In this document: one piece after another, positions 48,301 to 61,639 of the stretch
Position numbering within the stretch: the stretch's first letter is position 1
Layout of the letters: each line of letters starts with the position of its first letter
DNA from: Malurus cyaneus samueli
Taxonomy: Eukaryota > Chordata > Aves > Passeriformes > Maluridae
Reading direction: 5' to 3'
DNA length: 64,000 bases
NCBI GenBank assembly: GCA_009741485.1
Contig: CM019220.1
Location: 28,439,891 to 28,503,890, forward strand
Translations under genes and position numbers: made by a program
The notes under the pieces: model-generated
What the model was told of the DNA's origin: nothing
Seen by the model: only the letters and a program-made list of their open reading frames with translations
Database searches by the model: none

Positions 48301-48930
48301 GAATAGGGGGATGGTGGAATTGTTGACAGTTAAAGCAAAACAGGAGGAAAGGAGCTGGGAGGAGAGAAGGGCTGGTTTTGACACATTGATTTTCAGTTGG
48401 CAAGAGGACATCTGGAGAAGATTCTGTAGAAGCAGTTTGAATTACAAGTGTGAACAAAAGGGAAGTGAGTGAGGAGGAAAGAAATGTGGGAATCGTTGAC
48501 ACAGATTGTAATTCAAATCCTTGGGAATATCTAAGGTTGCCCAAGGACATTCTGGTTGAGCTGTGTACATAATACAGAGCCTATTCCTACTTAAAAATAT
48601 AAATTTTCTCACTTGGATACTAATTTTCTGAAAAAAATGAAATAATAACCTTGAAATGTGGCTATCTGTTAATCAAATACATTTATAATTCTTATTTCTA
48701 GGAAAAATATGAATAATCAGAAAAATGCATAATTGGAAAATACATTTTCATTGGACTGTAGCATTAGAATTACAGAATTACAGAGGAAATTAGAATTACA
48801 AAGGAAAACAACCAAACTTCATTATGCAAAATTTCCCTGAACATACAATGAACAACATGGTAAAACATTTCTGTTTTTAGCAAGGGAGCATCAAAACAAT
48901 TCTTTTGCAAAGATGGTTGATTTTATACAC

Positions 48931-48931
48931 N
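48931..48931. other. Ambiguous base N
   Basis: Single unresolved base in unique sequence, between TATACAC and CATGTATA. Confidence 0.95.
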
Positions 48932-51740
48932 CATGTATAAGTTTCTTTTTAATATGAAGAATTTTTGTTACCATGATTGTCTGAGAATTGCATCTCATTC
49001 TGAGTTTCACACGCCTGGAAGTTGCTGTTCACGCCCAGTGATAAAGGCCATGCAAAATACTGACATAACTGGGTGTACTGTAGTTCATCTGCTGACGTGT
49101 CTGCCTTTTGGATTCAAAAAACATCAGCTGTTCAGAACACTGCAGTTAATAATAAATAGAGTATCAAGAGAGTCTGTTTCTTCAGACTTTCAGGCTTGAG
49201 ATAACCTGACTCTTATCTGCTTCTCATTAAAACTTAGTTCATAGTTTTTCACAGAATTAAAAAAAAAAAAGTCATACAGCCTGACATTCTTGCATAAATA
49301 TTTTAACTATAGACAGGGTGTCATTTTTTCCCTTCTGTCTAGTCCAGGCTGCTTTTTTTTTAAAAGCTATTTGACAATCCATAACATATATACTTTATCT
49401 GTCTTCTATTTCTTTAGGAAAGGTACATGACCTTGTGTTTATAACATACCTCACCTAGAGTAGAGTTAATTTTCAGTAAATAAAGACCTTTCTTTAGAAC
49501 ATAATGATTTTCTTAGTCTCTGACTGTTGTTGAGGTTTGTTTTACAGTTTTGAGATTTTGGTTTTTTCCCCTTGATGTACCTCACCATACTGAGGAGGGG
49601 AATGATAAGAAAAGGGAATAATTTTAAAAAATACTTTTGAAAATACACAGTGTTGAGAAATCAGTTGTAGAACTGATTTAGATAGCTTCTGTTTTGACTT
49701 AATATCCCAGTTTACATGGAAACCAATGCAGTTGCATGGAGAAATATTATCTCAATGCTGGATTTCAGAAAAGGACCTAAAGTATATTTACAGAATCATC
49801 ATGTGATTGCCATCCTTTGGTATAAATGTGAGTGGATATTCAGAGATCTCTGTTAGTATTCAAAAATCTGTAGCTCTGTTATGGGTTTTTACCTGAAGGT
49901 CTTTGTTTTTCTGAGAAGTGATCTCAAGATGTGAATCAGTTAAAAGCAATCCCCAAAGCTCTGGCATTCAAATTCAGACCTGCATCCCAACTTCCCCCAA
50001 CTGCTGAAGGTCAACTTTTGTCTCTTGTCAGTTCAATTCTTGTGTCTCCTTTCTGAGTCTGGCAGCGGAATTGAAAGGAACATTGGCTCAGAACTAGAGG
50101 CTTATAAATAGAAGCCACTCTGTTTATTTATATCCCTTCATAAAAGGTAGTTATTGGAGGCTTTGTTCAACAGCTGCTTGCACCCCCTGTAAAATGGATT
50201 AACTTTCTCCTGCAGCATATCATTAAATTGAATAACTAAATTCTGAAGTGAGATTTATCTGACTAAAAAAGAAACGAATAGCCGGTACTTTGGAAGAGCT
50301 ATATGAAAACAGACTGGAGCATTATATTTTTACTCATAAATGCCAAAGGATGTGGTTATTATGATAAAAGCATACAAGAGAGCAACCTACTTTGTTCTTT
50401 ATTATTTTTTTCTGGATAATTGGGAAGGCCATATCATACTCAATGAATCCTTAAATAGAAATCCTGGTGACTCAGAAACTCCTTGTGTGTTAGTGTGTAC
50501 TCAATTACCTTCAGTTGCTTCAGAGATGTTCATGCTGATAGTAGACATGTAGAGCCCTACGTTTACCACCCAGTTTGTAGGTATCTGTATCTGCTGAAGT
50601 TTCTGGATAACGTGCTCTCCTGATAGCAGTTTAGTGGCTCCTTTTAGCCAGAATGTTTGCATGTACAGTTCTAGTGTCTACAGAGAGTGTGGGGCTGTAG
50701 TATTGAAAACTTTATTTCAAGAATCTATAGGCAGTAATGACTGTGCAAAGATTTAGCCCTGAAGCAGAAAACAAATGTATCCTTATAACACCCAGCTCTC
50801 TTCCCAGATAGCTCTGGCCATCCTTACACATTTAGGCGGCATGGGCACCACACTATCTGGTTTTGTTGTATCTGATAGCACACGACAGGTAGCAATCATC
50901 CTCTTTTCTGTAAAGCACAGTTCATTATTCTTGTTGGTTTGGCAGTTGCTGTTTCTGGCAGCAAAATGATCTCACTTCTGTCTCTTAAGCCTGAGAGAGT
51001 GGGATAACACAATGGACAAATCCATTGACAGCAATAGTACTCTGTCACCCTGTGTTGCTTTTTAGGTTGGATCTATTTTAGATTTACCACTGAGATAGGT
51101 CAAATCTGGATGCAAAATCCCCAGTTTGGTTTGATAGCTTGGCTCTGAAGAAGAGACAAATGGTGCAATGCCATAGGATTTTGTTTCTCATGTCGTCCAG
51201 TTTTCACATCTTTTGTTTCCTCTTGTTTAATTTAAGAATTCTCTTGACATTTCTTTGTAGCACAACACGTTTTAGGATTTCTATGGTTTATGAGATACTA
51301 GAAGATAAGAAGTTTGGCAAGCAAAAATTCATATGGAATTTCCTTGCAGATTATTTTTACACAGTAAGTGTAAAAAATCTTAAGGAAGTCATACAGTATG
51401 GTCGGACAGAAATCAAGTAGGACTACTATATGTGAAGTAACAGATGCTATATGATTTTTTTTTTTCAACTACATCCTTAGTATGGCATTGTAAAAAATAG
51501 CTGCTTCATTTCATACTGAGGTTTTGTTCCTGCTGGGATAAAATTGTTCCTTTTCTATCCCAAGCATTAGTCATTAGATTAGAACAGGATCTGTGTTAGG
51601 CAGGAGAAAAAGGAAAAATCTGCAATTGAATTAGTCCCAGAGCTCTCCTCAGAGGGAAAAAATGCAACATTTCACTTCATTGCTCATGGCATAAGGAGGA
51701 GACAAATCTTGTCTGCAGATGTTTTTTTTTTAGTACTCAG

Positions 51741-51775
51741 GGCCACACCTGGTGGGAGAGTTAGGCCACACTTGG
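51741..51775 (+). repeat. Short direct repeat, 23-bp period
   Basis: GGCCACACCTGG at 51741-51752 recurs as GGCCACACTTGG at 51764-51775. A minor duplication without further structure. Confidence 0.8.
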
Positions 51776-52309
51776 CTATTGAGCTCTAGCCAAGAGGGGG
51801 AAAGCTCCACCCAATCCACTGGAGGAAGTGAAGTGAGTTTTGAGCAATGCTATGAAACTGTAGCCGTGTTCTGCAGGTGCCCTATCATTGCTGACAGACT
51901 TGGAGAGCAATGTGCTGCCCAAACAGAAGAGTATGGGTAGATGCTGCCTGTTCCCAGTGCAGGAATAGGAATGTCAGGAGTTGCTCAGTACAGTATTTTC
52001 ATGTGTTGTTTTGTGGGGTGTGAAAAATTAGGGAGAAGAAAAAATAATTGGATTATTGATGTATTTTAGTTTTAACTGTGTGGGAGCAACACTTGTCATT
52101 AAACATAACCATGAACTCACAAAAATATCTTCATTTTCTGGTTCTTTTCTGTTCCATGTTGTTCATATGTTAATAATGAAGCAGTAGACTGGGAATCTCA
52201 CCTTCAAGGCAGTTTATGGCTGGTTGTTGTGAGAATTCCTGTGGAGCTAGCTGCTCTCTAGAAACTGTGTATTTAGGGTAAGGTGACTGAAAATCATAAC
52301 TGTTGACAT

Positions 52310-52400
52310 CTGTTCCCAGTCCTTAATGTGTGGCCTTGTATGAGACTTAACCTCTGCATCTCAGCCTCAAATTCTTTATGATGAGCATAGAAATTAGATT
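52310..52400 (+). mobile_element. MIR-like SINE core
   Basis: The order TTCCCAGTCCTTAATGTGTG, GCCTTGTATGAGACTTAACC, TCTGCATCTCAGCCTCAAAT, TCTTTATGATGAG parallels the MIR core, TGTGACCTTGGGCAAGTCACTTAACCTCTCTGAGCCTCAGTTTCCTCATCTG. About sixty bases can be followed in register with substitutions only. It is a very old insertion shared in principle across amniotes. Confidence 0.65.
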
Positions 52401-52464
52401 TTCTCTGGGTATGAGAGTGCACCCAGAGACTGGAAGGCCAAAGTACAGCTACAAATATGCTAGG

Positions 52465-52513
52465 TATGCTAATGCATAATTATTTTAGCTATTATTTGTT
52501 ATTAATGATTGAT
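52465..52513 (+). promoter_or_regulatory. Candidate POU/homeodomain site cluster
   Basis: TATGCTAATGCATAATTA (52465-52482) contains an octamer-like ATGCTAAT overlapping GCATAATTA, and TGATTGAT, a typical PBX/HOX word, follows at 52506-52513 with several ATTA words between. This lies about 65 bp beyond the MIR-like relic. The motifs are short and AT-rich, so false positives are likely; the call rests on their density only. Confidence 0.2.
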
Positions 52514-55238
52514 ATCTAAACTGAGCTCACCTGTTAAATGCCAGCAGCATATAAATTTTAGTCCTTCAGGTGTTTAAGGCTGGCTGTATAAAAGCTTAGG
52601 TGAAGTGGTGCTACTGACTCCCTAAAGCTCATTGATGAAGTGAAAATCTACCATTCCATCTTGAATATCTGTTGTTTCTAGTAGAATATTTCTCTATAAA
52701 CTGAAGGCCATGGCTTGCTTTATTCTGCCTCAGTAGACTGAGCACATCAGGTTAGAAGTGACAGCACTCACAGGCTGTGTCCTTCATCCTTCATGTCCCT
52801 CTGTGTGCAGGAATCTGTATGGAGCAAAGCTGTGCAAGATTGAAGCTCTGCCTTAGGTTGTGCTGTGCAAAGCACTGTTGTGACAAACTTCTTTTGCAAA
52901 CTCAATCAGAATAGTGCTGAGCCTGGGACAGCTGAAGAAATCTAGCTGGCTTTAGTGCTCCTGGGTTTGAGTTAGGTCATTGTGCCTTAAATCAGGGGGT
53001 ACTTAATCCACGTTTAGATGGTGCACACCCAAAGTACTCTCCATTGCTTATTGTGGGCATAATAGGATTTGTGCATTGCAGTGTCAGCTGCTGTAGTTTA
53101 TAAAAGCAAAATATTAATACTGGGATCATAAAATACTATTCTAGACCAGTGTATGTTTAGAAAGAGAGGAGATACTTATACATATTCAAAACAACCATTT
53201 GAGAGGTAAAATACACTCAGCTAAACTTCCAGGCTAAATTCAGAACTGGTATGTCTGGCTGAATGTGATTAAAGGAGGAAATCTAGTTTTGAGCAGAGAT
53301 TTTGTTTCTCTGAGCAGACATTTAAAACAGGAAGACATGTAGAAATAGATGCAAAATGTCTGTGCTGTAGCCTGACAAGTGGCAATACCATATGTAATCT
53401 ATTATAAAATGAATGGCATGTTGAGAAATGACTCAAGCTGGCTAATTTACAGAGCTCTAATTCTGCAGCAATGTCCTGGAGAATGCCAGAGGAAACAGCA
53501 AGTCCCATGTTAGAACACTGCAGACCTGTGTGCATGCGTGTGCATATTTAGTTGTCATATTACAACAGGAATAATGATTGAGATTCGAGACATTTCCTGG
53601 GACTCAGAGAAGAACTGTGATCAGCTGAAGCTCAGCTGGGTGCCATCAGATCTCACCAGACATTCATTAATCCCCAGGCAATGCCTTGTGCTTCAGTCAC
53701 TATTCCTCAGCTGAAAGTTTTCTTGCTAAGGTTTCAACTGTGTTGTGGGATCTTGTTAATAATTACTTTTCCTTAGGAAGTAATAGCCTGCAATAAAATA
53801 TAGCATTTGACTCCCATGTTTTTAGCACTTAATGAGCTTTTAGTTATATATAACTTGAGAAGTTGAGGGCTTGTGTTAACTCCAAAGGGTTTAGCCCCAC
53901 ACTGGGGTGTTCAGTATATTTTTGTATCCTTAGGCAGTGAGCTTGTTAGGAGTTCAGTTGATTTTCAGTAAAGGATGTCTTATCTGTCTCCCCTCAAAGC
54001 TTGCTCTTCCTGTATTTATAGCATTTCCATGCAACAGCTCTTATCTGGATCTGTTTGAAGAACAGGATTTTTTGGGTGCTTTTTTTTCATGGTCACATAG
54101 TAAGGTTTCTGTGGAATACCGTGAGTGGGTTAATAGGGAAAAGCACAGGAAATGTTAGAGGAAGGTGCATCCGGGGAGTGTATTTGCCCATCCCTTTTAG
54201 GAAGTGACAATCTAGTTCTCTGTCATGTCAGTCAGCTTAAAGCCACTTGATGCAACCAGTTTCCTCCAATTCATGATTGTGTAAGTAGAGCACTGATAGG
54301 TGTTTCTTTTCTAAGTTTCAAAGTTCCCTTCTAGGGAAAAGAAAAAAAAAAGCTATAATTCCACCATTTCCTGCAATTGTTCTACCTTAAGCTGAAGAAG
54401 ATATGTGCATAGCTGAGAAAAGACAGGATCCTGACACTCTTAATTGCCTTGGTTACCTGATTTGTTGCCAGAGGGAGGGGAAATATGATAAGCTGTGACA
54501 TCTTCATTGATAATGGAATTTAACAGCAATATATGATACCGGACAGCCGACTGAGAATCTGAATAAGCAAGAATCTGAATATATCTGTCATTCACAGAAG
54601 TGTAGAAAGCAGAATCTTATTGACATTCTGCTGCAAACTCATTCTGTTACTTCTGATGGATGCACAGGAGGATTAAAATTTATCAAGATTGGTGTCTGAT
54701 GTCCAGCCATTCCTTAGCCTGCTTTTGCTTAGCAACTTGAAAACACTGCTGAACTGTTACACAGCTGGTAGCTTCTGTGTGGATCCAAAGCATGGTGTAA
54801 AATAAATGTCTGTTATCTTACTGCATGGAATAAAACACAAATCCTTTCAGCCCCAAAATATTAAAAATAGCAAACAGGGAACAATTCTATTTTACCTTGG
54901 AGAAGGTATCTCCAGGTAACTATTCTGTTAGTGCAAAGTTTAGAATTGGGCACGTTTACAGGCCTTTGTTTATGTAAATTTAATGCAGAGGGATAAACTA
55001 CATTTCTGGATTGCTGTAAAAATTTACCTCAGAGTTCACAGATCAGAATTTTTTGAAAAAACCCCAAAAAGGTCTACAGTCAGAAGCAGGTCAGAAACAA
55101 AGGAAAATATCCCCCTTCCTGTCTGTGCAGACAGGGAAAAATTGGGCATTTCTTAAAGTACCAGAGGTGAGAGTCCTCTCCAAGCTAGACAACTAAAATA
55201 TCTCAAGCCTGCTTTAGGCAAATGCTCAGAAGTTCCAC

Positions 55239-55264
55239 TTTTTTTTTTTTTTTTTTTTTTTTTT
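55239..55264. repeat. Homopolymer T, 26 nt
   Basis: An uninterrupted T run followed by CCCAAAATTTGAG. No poly(A) signal precedes it on the minus strand. Confidence 0.95.
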
Positions 55265-56099
55265 CCCAAAATTTGAGTTAATGTAAAGTCTACATAAGAA
55301 TATGGCATCACTTTCTTAATGAAAGGCTGATAGTTCTTCCCAGCCTCTTAGCAATGCTGAAGCACCAGTGTTTTCATGTGGTTGAATGCCAGTGCCTTTG
55401 AAAAGGGTTGAAACCACAGAATGACCTGTTTACCTCTCAGTGAGTGACCCCAAGGGAAGTTAGTAGAGAAAAACTCTCAGGCTTAAGATTGAAGTTCCAG
55501 TTTGTTTTGCATATCTCTGGCTAGGCAAGCCCATATATGAGATCGTTTTGATGTGTGGGAATCAAGGTACGGATCTCTTTAGGTTTTGCAAACTGTCAAG
55601 TCCATGAAATTGTTTTTATTTTTCTGTCCAATATCTTTGAAATACATGGAATCAGCACTAATCCGCAGTGGCACTATTCCAGGTTTCCACTTTCAGATCT
55701 CGGTTGTAGTTAGAGAAGGTAGTGAAAAGTTCAAGACAAAGGTAAAAATAAGTAAAATAATTCTAGCTGTTGATAAAGATTTAAGTACCCTTACTTTTGG
55801 ACATAAAACATTATTATATCCTAGCTAGTTTGTTTATCTTTTAGTATTTGTGTGGATTTTTTTCCCTTTATACAGCTTAGAGGTAAAGCAGAATTATTTT
55901 GGAGGTTTTGGCATTCTTCTCACTTGGTTTTCCTTTGGAAAACAGTCTGCATGCTTCATCCAATCAACTTTTAAAATTAATGTCTAGTCACAGTTTTAAA
56001 GGATATTTGTTTTATAGTTCAAATCTCCAGTTTATCTGTGAACTAATAGTTTTTTACTTTGAGAAATATGTAAGGGAATTACTCTCTGTTCTTATCTAG

Positions 56100-56275
56100 A
56101 TGGACCAGTAGGGAGCAGTATCTTTCTTGGCATCAGTTTCATATTCTCAGTATTTGCTGGGTGCACTGTAGCTCCCTTTTTGTTGGTAGGACTGCGAACA
56201 CTTGGAAGCAGATATCCTCACAAACAAATTGCCATTATGAGAAGCAGATTCTTTCTTGGCACATCAGCAGAACAG
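56100..56275 (+). other. Candidate exon between splice-like sites
   Basis: A pyrimidine-rich acceptor-like sequence, TTACTCTCTGTTCTTATCTAG, ends at 56099 and a donor-like CAG/GTGGAG starts its intron at 56276, enclosing 176 nt. Two of the three plus frames stay open through it. One reads a hydrophobic stretch beginning SSIFLGISFIFSVFAGCTVA, followed by PFLLVGLRTLGSRYPHKQIA. The other starts WTSREQYLSWHQFHILSICW. I recognise neither as a known protein. The word TCTTTCTTGGCA occurs twice in the segment, so some of it may be an internal duplication. A chance arrangement is the most likely explanation. Confidence 0.15.
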
Positions 56276-57080
56276 GTGGAGATTCAAAACAGAACTTTTT
56301 TTTTGAAAATTTGGCATAGATAGCATTTTTGCTATTAAGTTTGCTCTGGGCCAGCTACCTGGAGGAAGTGAGGATTTTATGGTGTTAGTGATGAAGCATG
56401 ATCCTTGGGGATTCCTTGATTAAAACACTCATAGGTGTAGATGCTTGAAGGAATGAAGCAAAAATGCAAAGCTGCTGCTGGTTGTTTCTGTGAAATCTGA
56501 AGCAGATTTCTCCATTTATAGATTTAATCCTTGTTAGCGTAGGGTAGTGGAGAGAAGAAATTAATTTGGAAGCAGAGTTTTCAAACAAAATAAGTTCATA
56601 TTTTGACTTTAGTATGGTGGTTTTTTTTCTTGTTCTCTTCTTAGGTTCATTCTTTCACCAGAAAATGAAATGGAATGAAAATCTGAGATTATGTGTTTTC
56701 GCACCCTGATATTGCATTAACTTATTACTTTAACATATAGCAATACTCTAAAAGTAATAGAGGCAACTAAAATTCCTCACTCCCAGTTTGCTTGCTTGTC
56801 TCTGACACTCCTTTTGTATAAGCTGCCTTATCCTCTTTAGTGCTAGATAATTTTAACTATTTCATTTTGAAAGTTCTGAAGGTGTGTGGTACTGTAGCAC
56901 ATCAGTGAGAGAGTTTTTAATTTTGCTTGGTAAAAATGCACATGCTTTGTGCATGGTAAAACCAGATGGGGAAAGTGCTGTAACTGAATAACCTTTCATT
57001 CAGTTTTGCATGAAAATAACTATTTTTCTGCATTAAAGCAGCTGAGTTTGAAGAATGTGAAGCTGAGGGTTCAAATTTAG

Positions 57081-57370
57081 ATGTTTAAATTGGATATTTT
57101 GCTTAGTTTGCAACCGTTGAGCATGGAAGGGATTTTCCTTTCTCTTACCTCTACTTCATTCAGTACTCCTGCATCCCTTTGTCTCTCTTCCTATTTGTCT
57201 GTTTGGTTCTTTCATTTACTTTTCTTTGTTGATTACTCTCCTCTATTTGTCTTGACTTACAATTCTTTGCTTGTTTATTTTCATATTCGTCTCTTATTGT
57301 ATTCCTGTTTTACCTTTGTCAGCATATTTTTTTTTGCCTGTAATTTCCCCCCCACCTTTCCAATCGATGC
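57081..57370 (+). repeat. Pyrimidine-rich low-complexity tract
   Basis: The plus strand is strongly biased to T and C (words such as TTTGTCTCTCTTCC, TTTCATTTACTTTTC). The bias removes stop codons and yields a long but meaningless plus-strand frame rich in Phe, Ser and Leu. Strand asymmetry of this type is seen in introns and old simple-repeat derivatives. Confidence 0.75.
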
Positions 57371-60300
57371 TAAACCTTTTATTCCCTTTTTTAGCAACAA
57401 CTTTCAAATCCCATGTTTGGTTAATCCTTTCTGTGAAGGAGCCACAGTGGGCAGCAAGGGCGATTCTTACATCTTTCTAAAGCTAAAGATAACTATCCCA
57501 ACTGCAAAAGAGTTTTGTTTGGCTTCTTTGCTCAAGAAGGTGGTAAACAGCAGAAGGAGGAAAGGACACGCTGATGGCAAATTCTGAGGATTTGTAGGAA
57601 AGGTAATCTTCTAGTGCTATTTTAATTTTACTTTTGTGCTCCCACTTCTAGTTTTTCCTGCCTTAGAAGCACTGCTGTGGTTCTGAGCTCACTGCCTGTA
57701 AAGCAGCAGACAGGGAGGAGCCGAGCAGGCATTAGCCCTGGCTCAGGCCGAATGAAATCCTGATAAGGCATTCTCCTGAGCATCCACTTGATCAGCTGGA
57801 GTGCAGAACAATTGGGATGTGAATCAACCCTCCTCCCTGATTCCAGAATAAACACTGAAGGAAGACCTTGGTGAACTCTACCAGATGAATTTAAGCTTGC
57901 TCCCAGGGAGCTGGGGAAAAGCTTGACATTGCAGCTTCTTCACTTGGATACCTTTCCTAAGCGATCTGTTGGAGGGTTCTTCCACAGAAGCAGAAGGGCC
58001 ATGATGTCAAGACATTAAAGCAGGATTGACACATGATCTGCCTGAGTTTGGAGCTTCTTGGTGATGTGCAAGTAGCTTTACATTTGTCTTAAGAAAACAA
58101 TACCTCGAGGCTCCTAAAAGTGCTGTAGGCCTGGTGTTCAGCCAAATCTTTAATTACCTTCCTGTCTTTTGATTGTTGACTCTGCCTTGTAACAACAAAA
58201 CAGAGTCTCTATTTTGGATTTGATAGTGCTGGTTAGATCATGACCTTGCTACTTAGATACTGTTTCTTCTACTGTTTCAAAACCAAGAAATCCTTAGATA
58301 TATAGGCTAAAAAAGGCAGACCCTTTTCATATTAGTCCCTCTGCAGATGTCAAAATACAGAACAAGCTTTTCACATGAATAATGTCCAAACTTGGTATTT
58401 TGTGTTTTCATTCAAATAAAAGCCAAGGCTTTGTCCTCTGATTTGCAAGGATGCAGTCTCTTCCACAGATTGTCACCAGAATTAAATCTTGAAATACTTT
58501 GAAATGATTATGTTTCCTTTTTGCAATTTGCTATTTTATCTTTCTGACTGACAGTTTTCTTGGTACCACATTACTGACTTTTACCTAAAAGATCCTTTCC
58601 TAATTTGGCACCACTCTTGGTAACTGCATTGTATGTACCACATGTTAACTTCAATGGTAGTTTCATGTTTAGCTTCAGATCTTTAATTGCAGATTAAACT
58701 AATTTCAAAAGCTGCTTCCCAGCTGATTTTAGCAAAGGTGTATATCTAGTGTTTTAATTGTAAATCTAGAGCTTTTCTTGACATGGTTAGTGATTTGGAT
58801 AATGAAAATACCTGAGTATGTGTGGAGGCAATTAGATAAATTAAGAGGTTCTTGCCAAGGTAAGATGCGGCAGAAGAAGCAGCTTGGACATAAATGGTGG
58901 TGATGATGGGTGAGCTGACAGAGTTGTTGAGATGGAAAATTGTAGAGGACTTGGACAAGTGAGGAAGTGTAGGGCAAATGGGTATGGTTTTCACTTGCCA
59001 GAGCAGAAGTGAGTCTCTATAACCTCAGAGGGATATTATTGCACGAAGAAATAGTAGAGAAATAAATGAAGGGCACTGAAAATGCATCACTAGAGTGAGA
59101 TATTTCAAATTGTTATTTTCAAATATAAAGTCAAACCACATAATTTGGGAATCACTCCATTCTACTGAATAAGATCATGCCTCAGTTTTGTCTTTTCTTG
59201 ATTCTCTGGATAAATAGGATAAATTTGTTTCGTAGTCTAAATGAAAATGGGCCCTGGTAAGTTCATGGCCTATCTTAGGCCTGATTTTTGCACACAGACT
59301 ATGCTGAGACCTTTGAAATGTCAGTAGAGCTCTTGTAGAGAAAAATTAACAGAAACATCTTACAATAGCAGGAAGGAATTATAAGATTCCTATTAGCAAA
59401 CACAGATGCATTATTGTTATTATTGCTTGGAAAGACAATTTAAACAGAAGTTAGTGCCAGATGTCCACCCAAAAGAACTAGATTTTTAAAATAAAAAAGC
59501 AGTTGCCATTTTCCGAAAGATTTATTCCCTCTTCATTATATTGTCTGAAATTGCATTTAAATGTAACAGAATACAGCATTTCCAAATATAAAGGAAATTA
59601 AGCTTATTTGTATCATTTGAACAGTTATTTAGGCTTCTGGGGTATAATAATAGTTCCTTGGTGTCCAGCAGTTTCAGCAGTAAAGCTTTGAGCTAATTTT
59701 GCAGCTTAACTAAAAAACATTGTGTTGACACTGCCCCAGATGACAAAAAAAAAAGCCTATTTCATGTGAAATCCCACAGATCTTAATAGAGTAACATTTT
59801 AAACTTAATATATTTTTGTTTGCTTGTGGACACACTGGAGGATTTAATATACAGGGTCAGGGAAAGTTTTATGGGGTCTGCTATTTTTTAGCTTACAAAG
59901 TGAGACCACCAGAGCTTAACCTGGAAAAACACATGCAGAGGTTTCTCTTTTCCTGTTACTCTAAAACTCTCTCCCTTCATGTAGCTCTTGAGAGCAGTAT
60001 TATCTGAACTAAACTACATGTTGGTAATGGTCCAATGTATTATCCATGAACAAATTTAATCTCTAAATTAGCTGATTTCTGAGCATCATTTAAATAGTGG
60101 AGAGAGAATCTCCCAATTTACTTCTTAAGAGGGACTATGAATACTTTGTGAGCAGGGTTATACTCAGGGTTGTTTGCATGAGACAAGTCTTAGTAACTTG
60201 ATGGATGTGTTTTTAATCCCTGTCCCTATCTTGCTAAATGCAGAGCTTAAACTTTGATCTTTCAGACTTGTTTTCAATAATATTAGATTCATAACTGCAC

Positions 60301-61639
60301 ATGGATAGTCTGTATCAATTTAAATCAATGGTGTATATGCATGGTCAGTCACTGGAAAGGATCTTTTCCACCTGTTTGTATTTTTGCTCTTGTCTTTTTA
60401 GTATTTGTATTGGATAGAAACTAAATCTGGATGTGGCATGAATCTGACAGTCCAAAAATAGTTTCTGGAAAACCTAATTGAAGAATTGGAAAACTGTTGC
60501 TTGTTGCTTGCATTGCAAGTTCAGAGCCTGGTTAAATGAAATTTGAAGAATCTCAGCCTCCAGTAGTGAAGTTACAGAAATTAGAGGCAAAGTCAAGAAT
60601 ACAGTGTGATAATTCTCAAAAAGAGATATGAAAACCAGCATTAAACCATTAATTAATATAATACAAATTAGAACACTGTAGCATCCACTGGGTGAATATC
60701 TATTCTTATACTTTGAACCTGGAAGTTGTTTATAAAACAGTCAAAGATTATGCTAGAGCTGGCTTACGTACAAGGCAAAGTCTTGCTTAGATTTGATGAC
60801 GTCTGAAAATGTTGCTGAGTATTTCTTTACATTGAGTATAATTTCATTGAGAAGCTACCAGATGCTTTTTAAAATGGGGAGAAACTGGAGTGTTTATAGA
60901 AGTAAATAAATACGCAAGGGGCTAATCCAAAGCCCAAGATATCAATAAAAATATTTGTACAGATTTAACGAAGCTGTAGGTCAGGTCAGTGTATTCCCCC
61001 AGTGCACAGTGCAAATGGGACTCTTTATGGGGATGTCCAAACAGAGTGTTTGGAATGCTTCCAGTGGAGTTTGGCTTGGATTTGCCATTAATTTATTTCA
61101 GCATGTTAAGCCACTACTATATGATTTAAATAAATGTTGTTTTAATGGATGTTGATAAAAAGAGATGGACTTCATGACATGTAGTTCAATTTTGGTGCCT
61201 GGCTTCTTAAATACCACTGTTTTTTCCAGCACATAAATAAGTTTTCATTAACAAAAAAACCCACGAATAACTTGTAAGCATCTGGAAAGCCTAGAAATGT
61301 ATGTTGGGGAAGAAACATAATTTCAGTTTAGAGTTTGAACTCTGTTGAGTGACTTGCACATGACTGTTTCATCTAGAAACCACTTGGGAAAGTTTATTTT
61401 TTTTGTATTTCTCCACTGTTGTGTTTCACTTGCAATTTAACTCACCATGGAATTAATGGAAACAAACTGTATAGTAGTTCAGATGAAGGAAGAAGGTTAC
61501 ATTTTAAACACATAAATAGAACGTTAACTAACAGTCTTATTCTCACTGAAAATCTAGCCATAAAAATATTGTTATTTAGAAATTGTGCTGGTTTTATTTT
61601 TTAAAATAATTTAGAATTTTGCCAAGAGTGGGAATAGGA

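Larger units (their letters stand above)
42481..52309. other. Unique AT-rich sequence, no gene recognised
   Basis: About ten kilobases with short frames on both strands and no recognisable domains. It includes a weak MIR-like stretch at 45205-45300, an ambiguous base at 48931, and a short duplicated word at 51741-51775. The 116-codon minus frame at 44619-44969 and the overlapping frames near 45.8-46.2 kb and 48.1-48.5 kb have no family features and are opposed by frames on the other strand, so I regard them as chance. Confidence 0.65.
52514..61639. other. Unique sequence, no gene recognised
   Basis: Short frames only, apart from the 168-codon frame at 57081-57587 that results from a stop-poor pyrimidine-rich tract. 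It contains the T26 run at 55239-55264 and the exon-like segment at 56100-56275. No CR1 or convincing SINE was seen between 52.5 and 61.6 kb. Confidence 0.65.

Noticed and set aside
57081..57587. 168-codon plus-strand frame rich in Phe, Ser and Leu
   Set aside because: Explained by the pyrimidine-rich tract, which lacks stop codons; it resembles a membrane protein only by composition.
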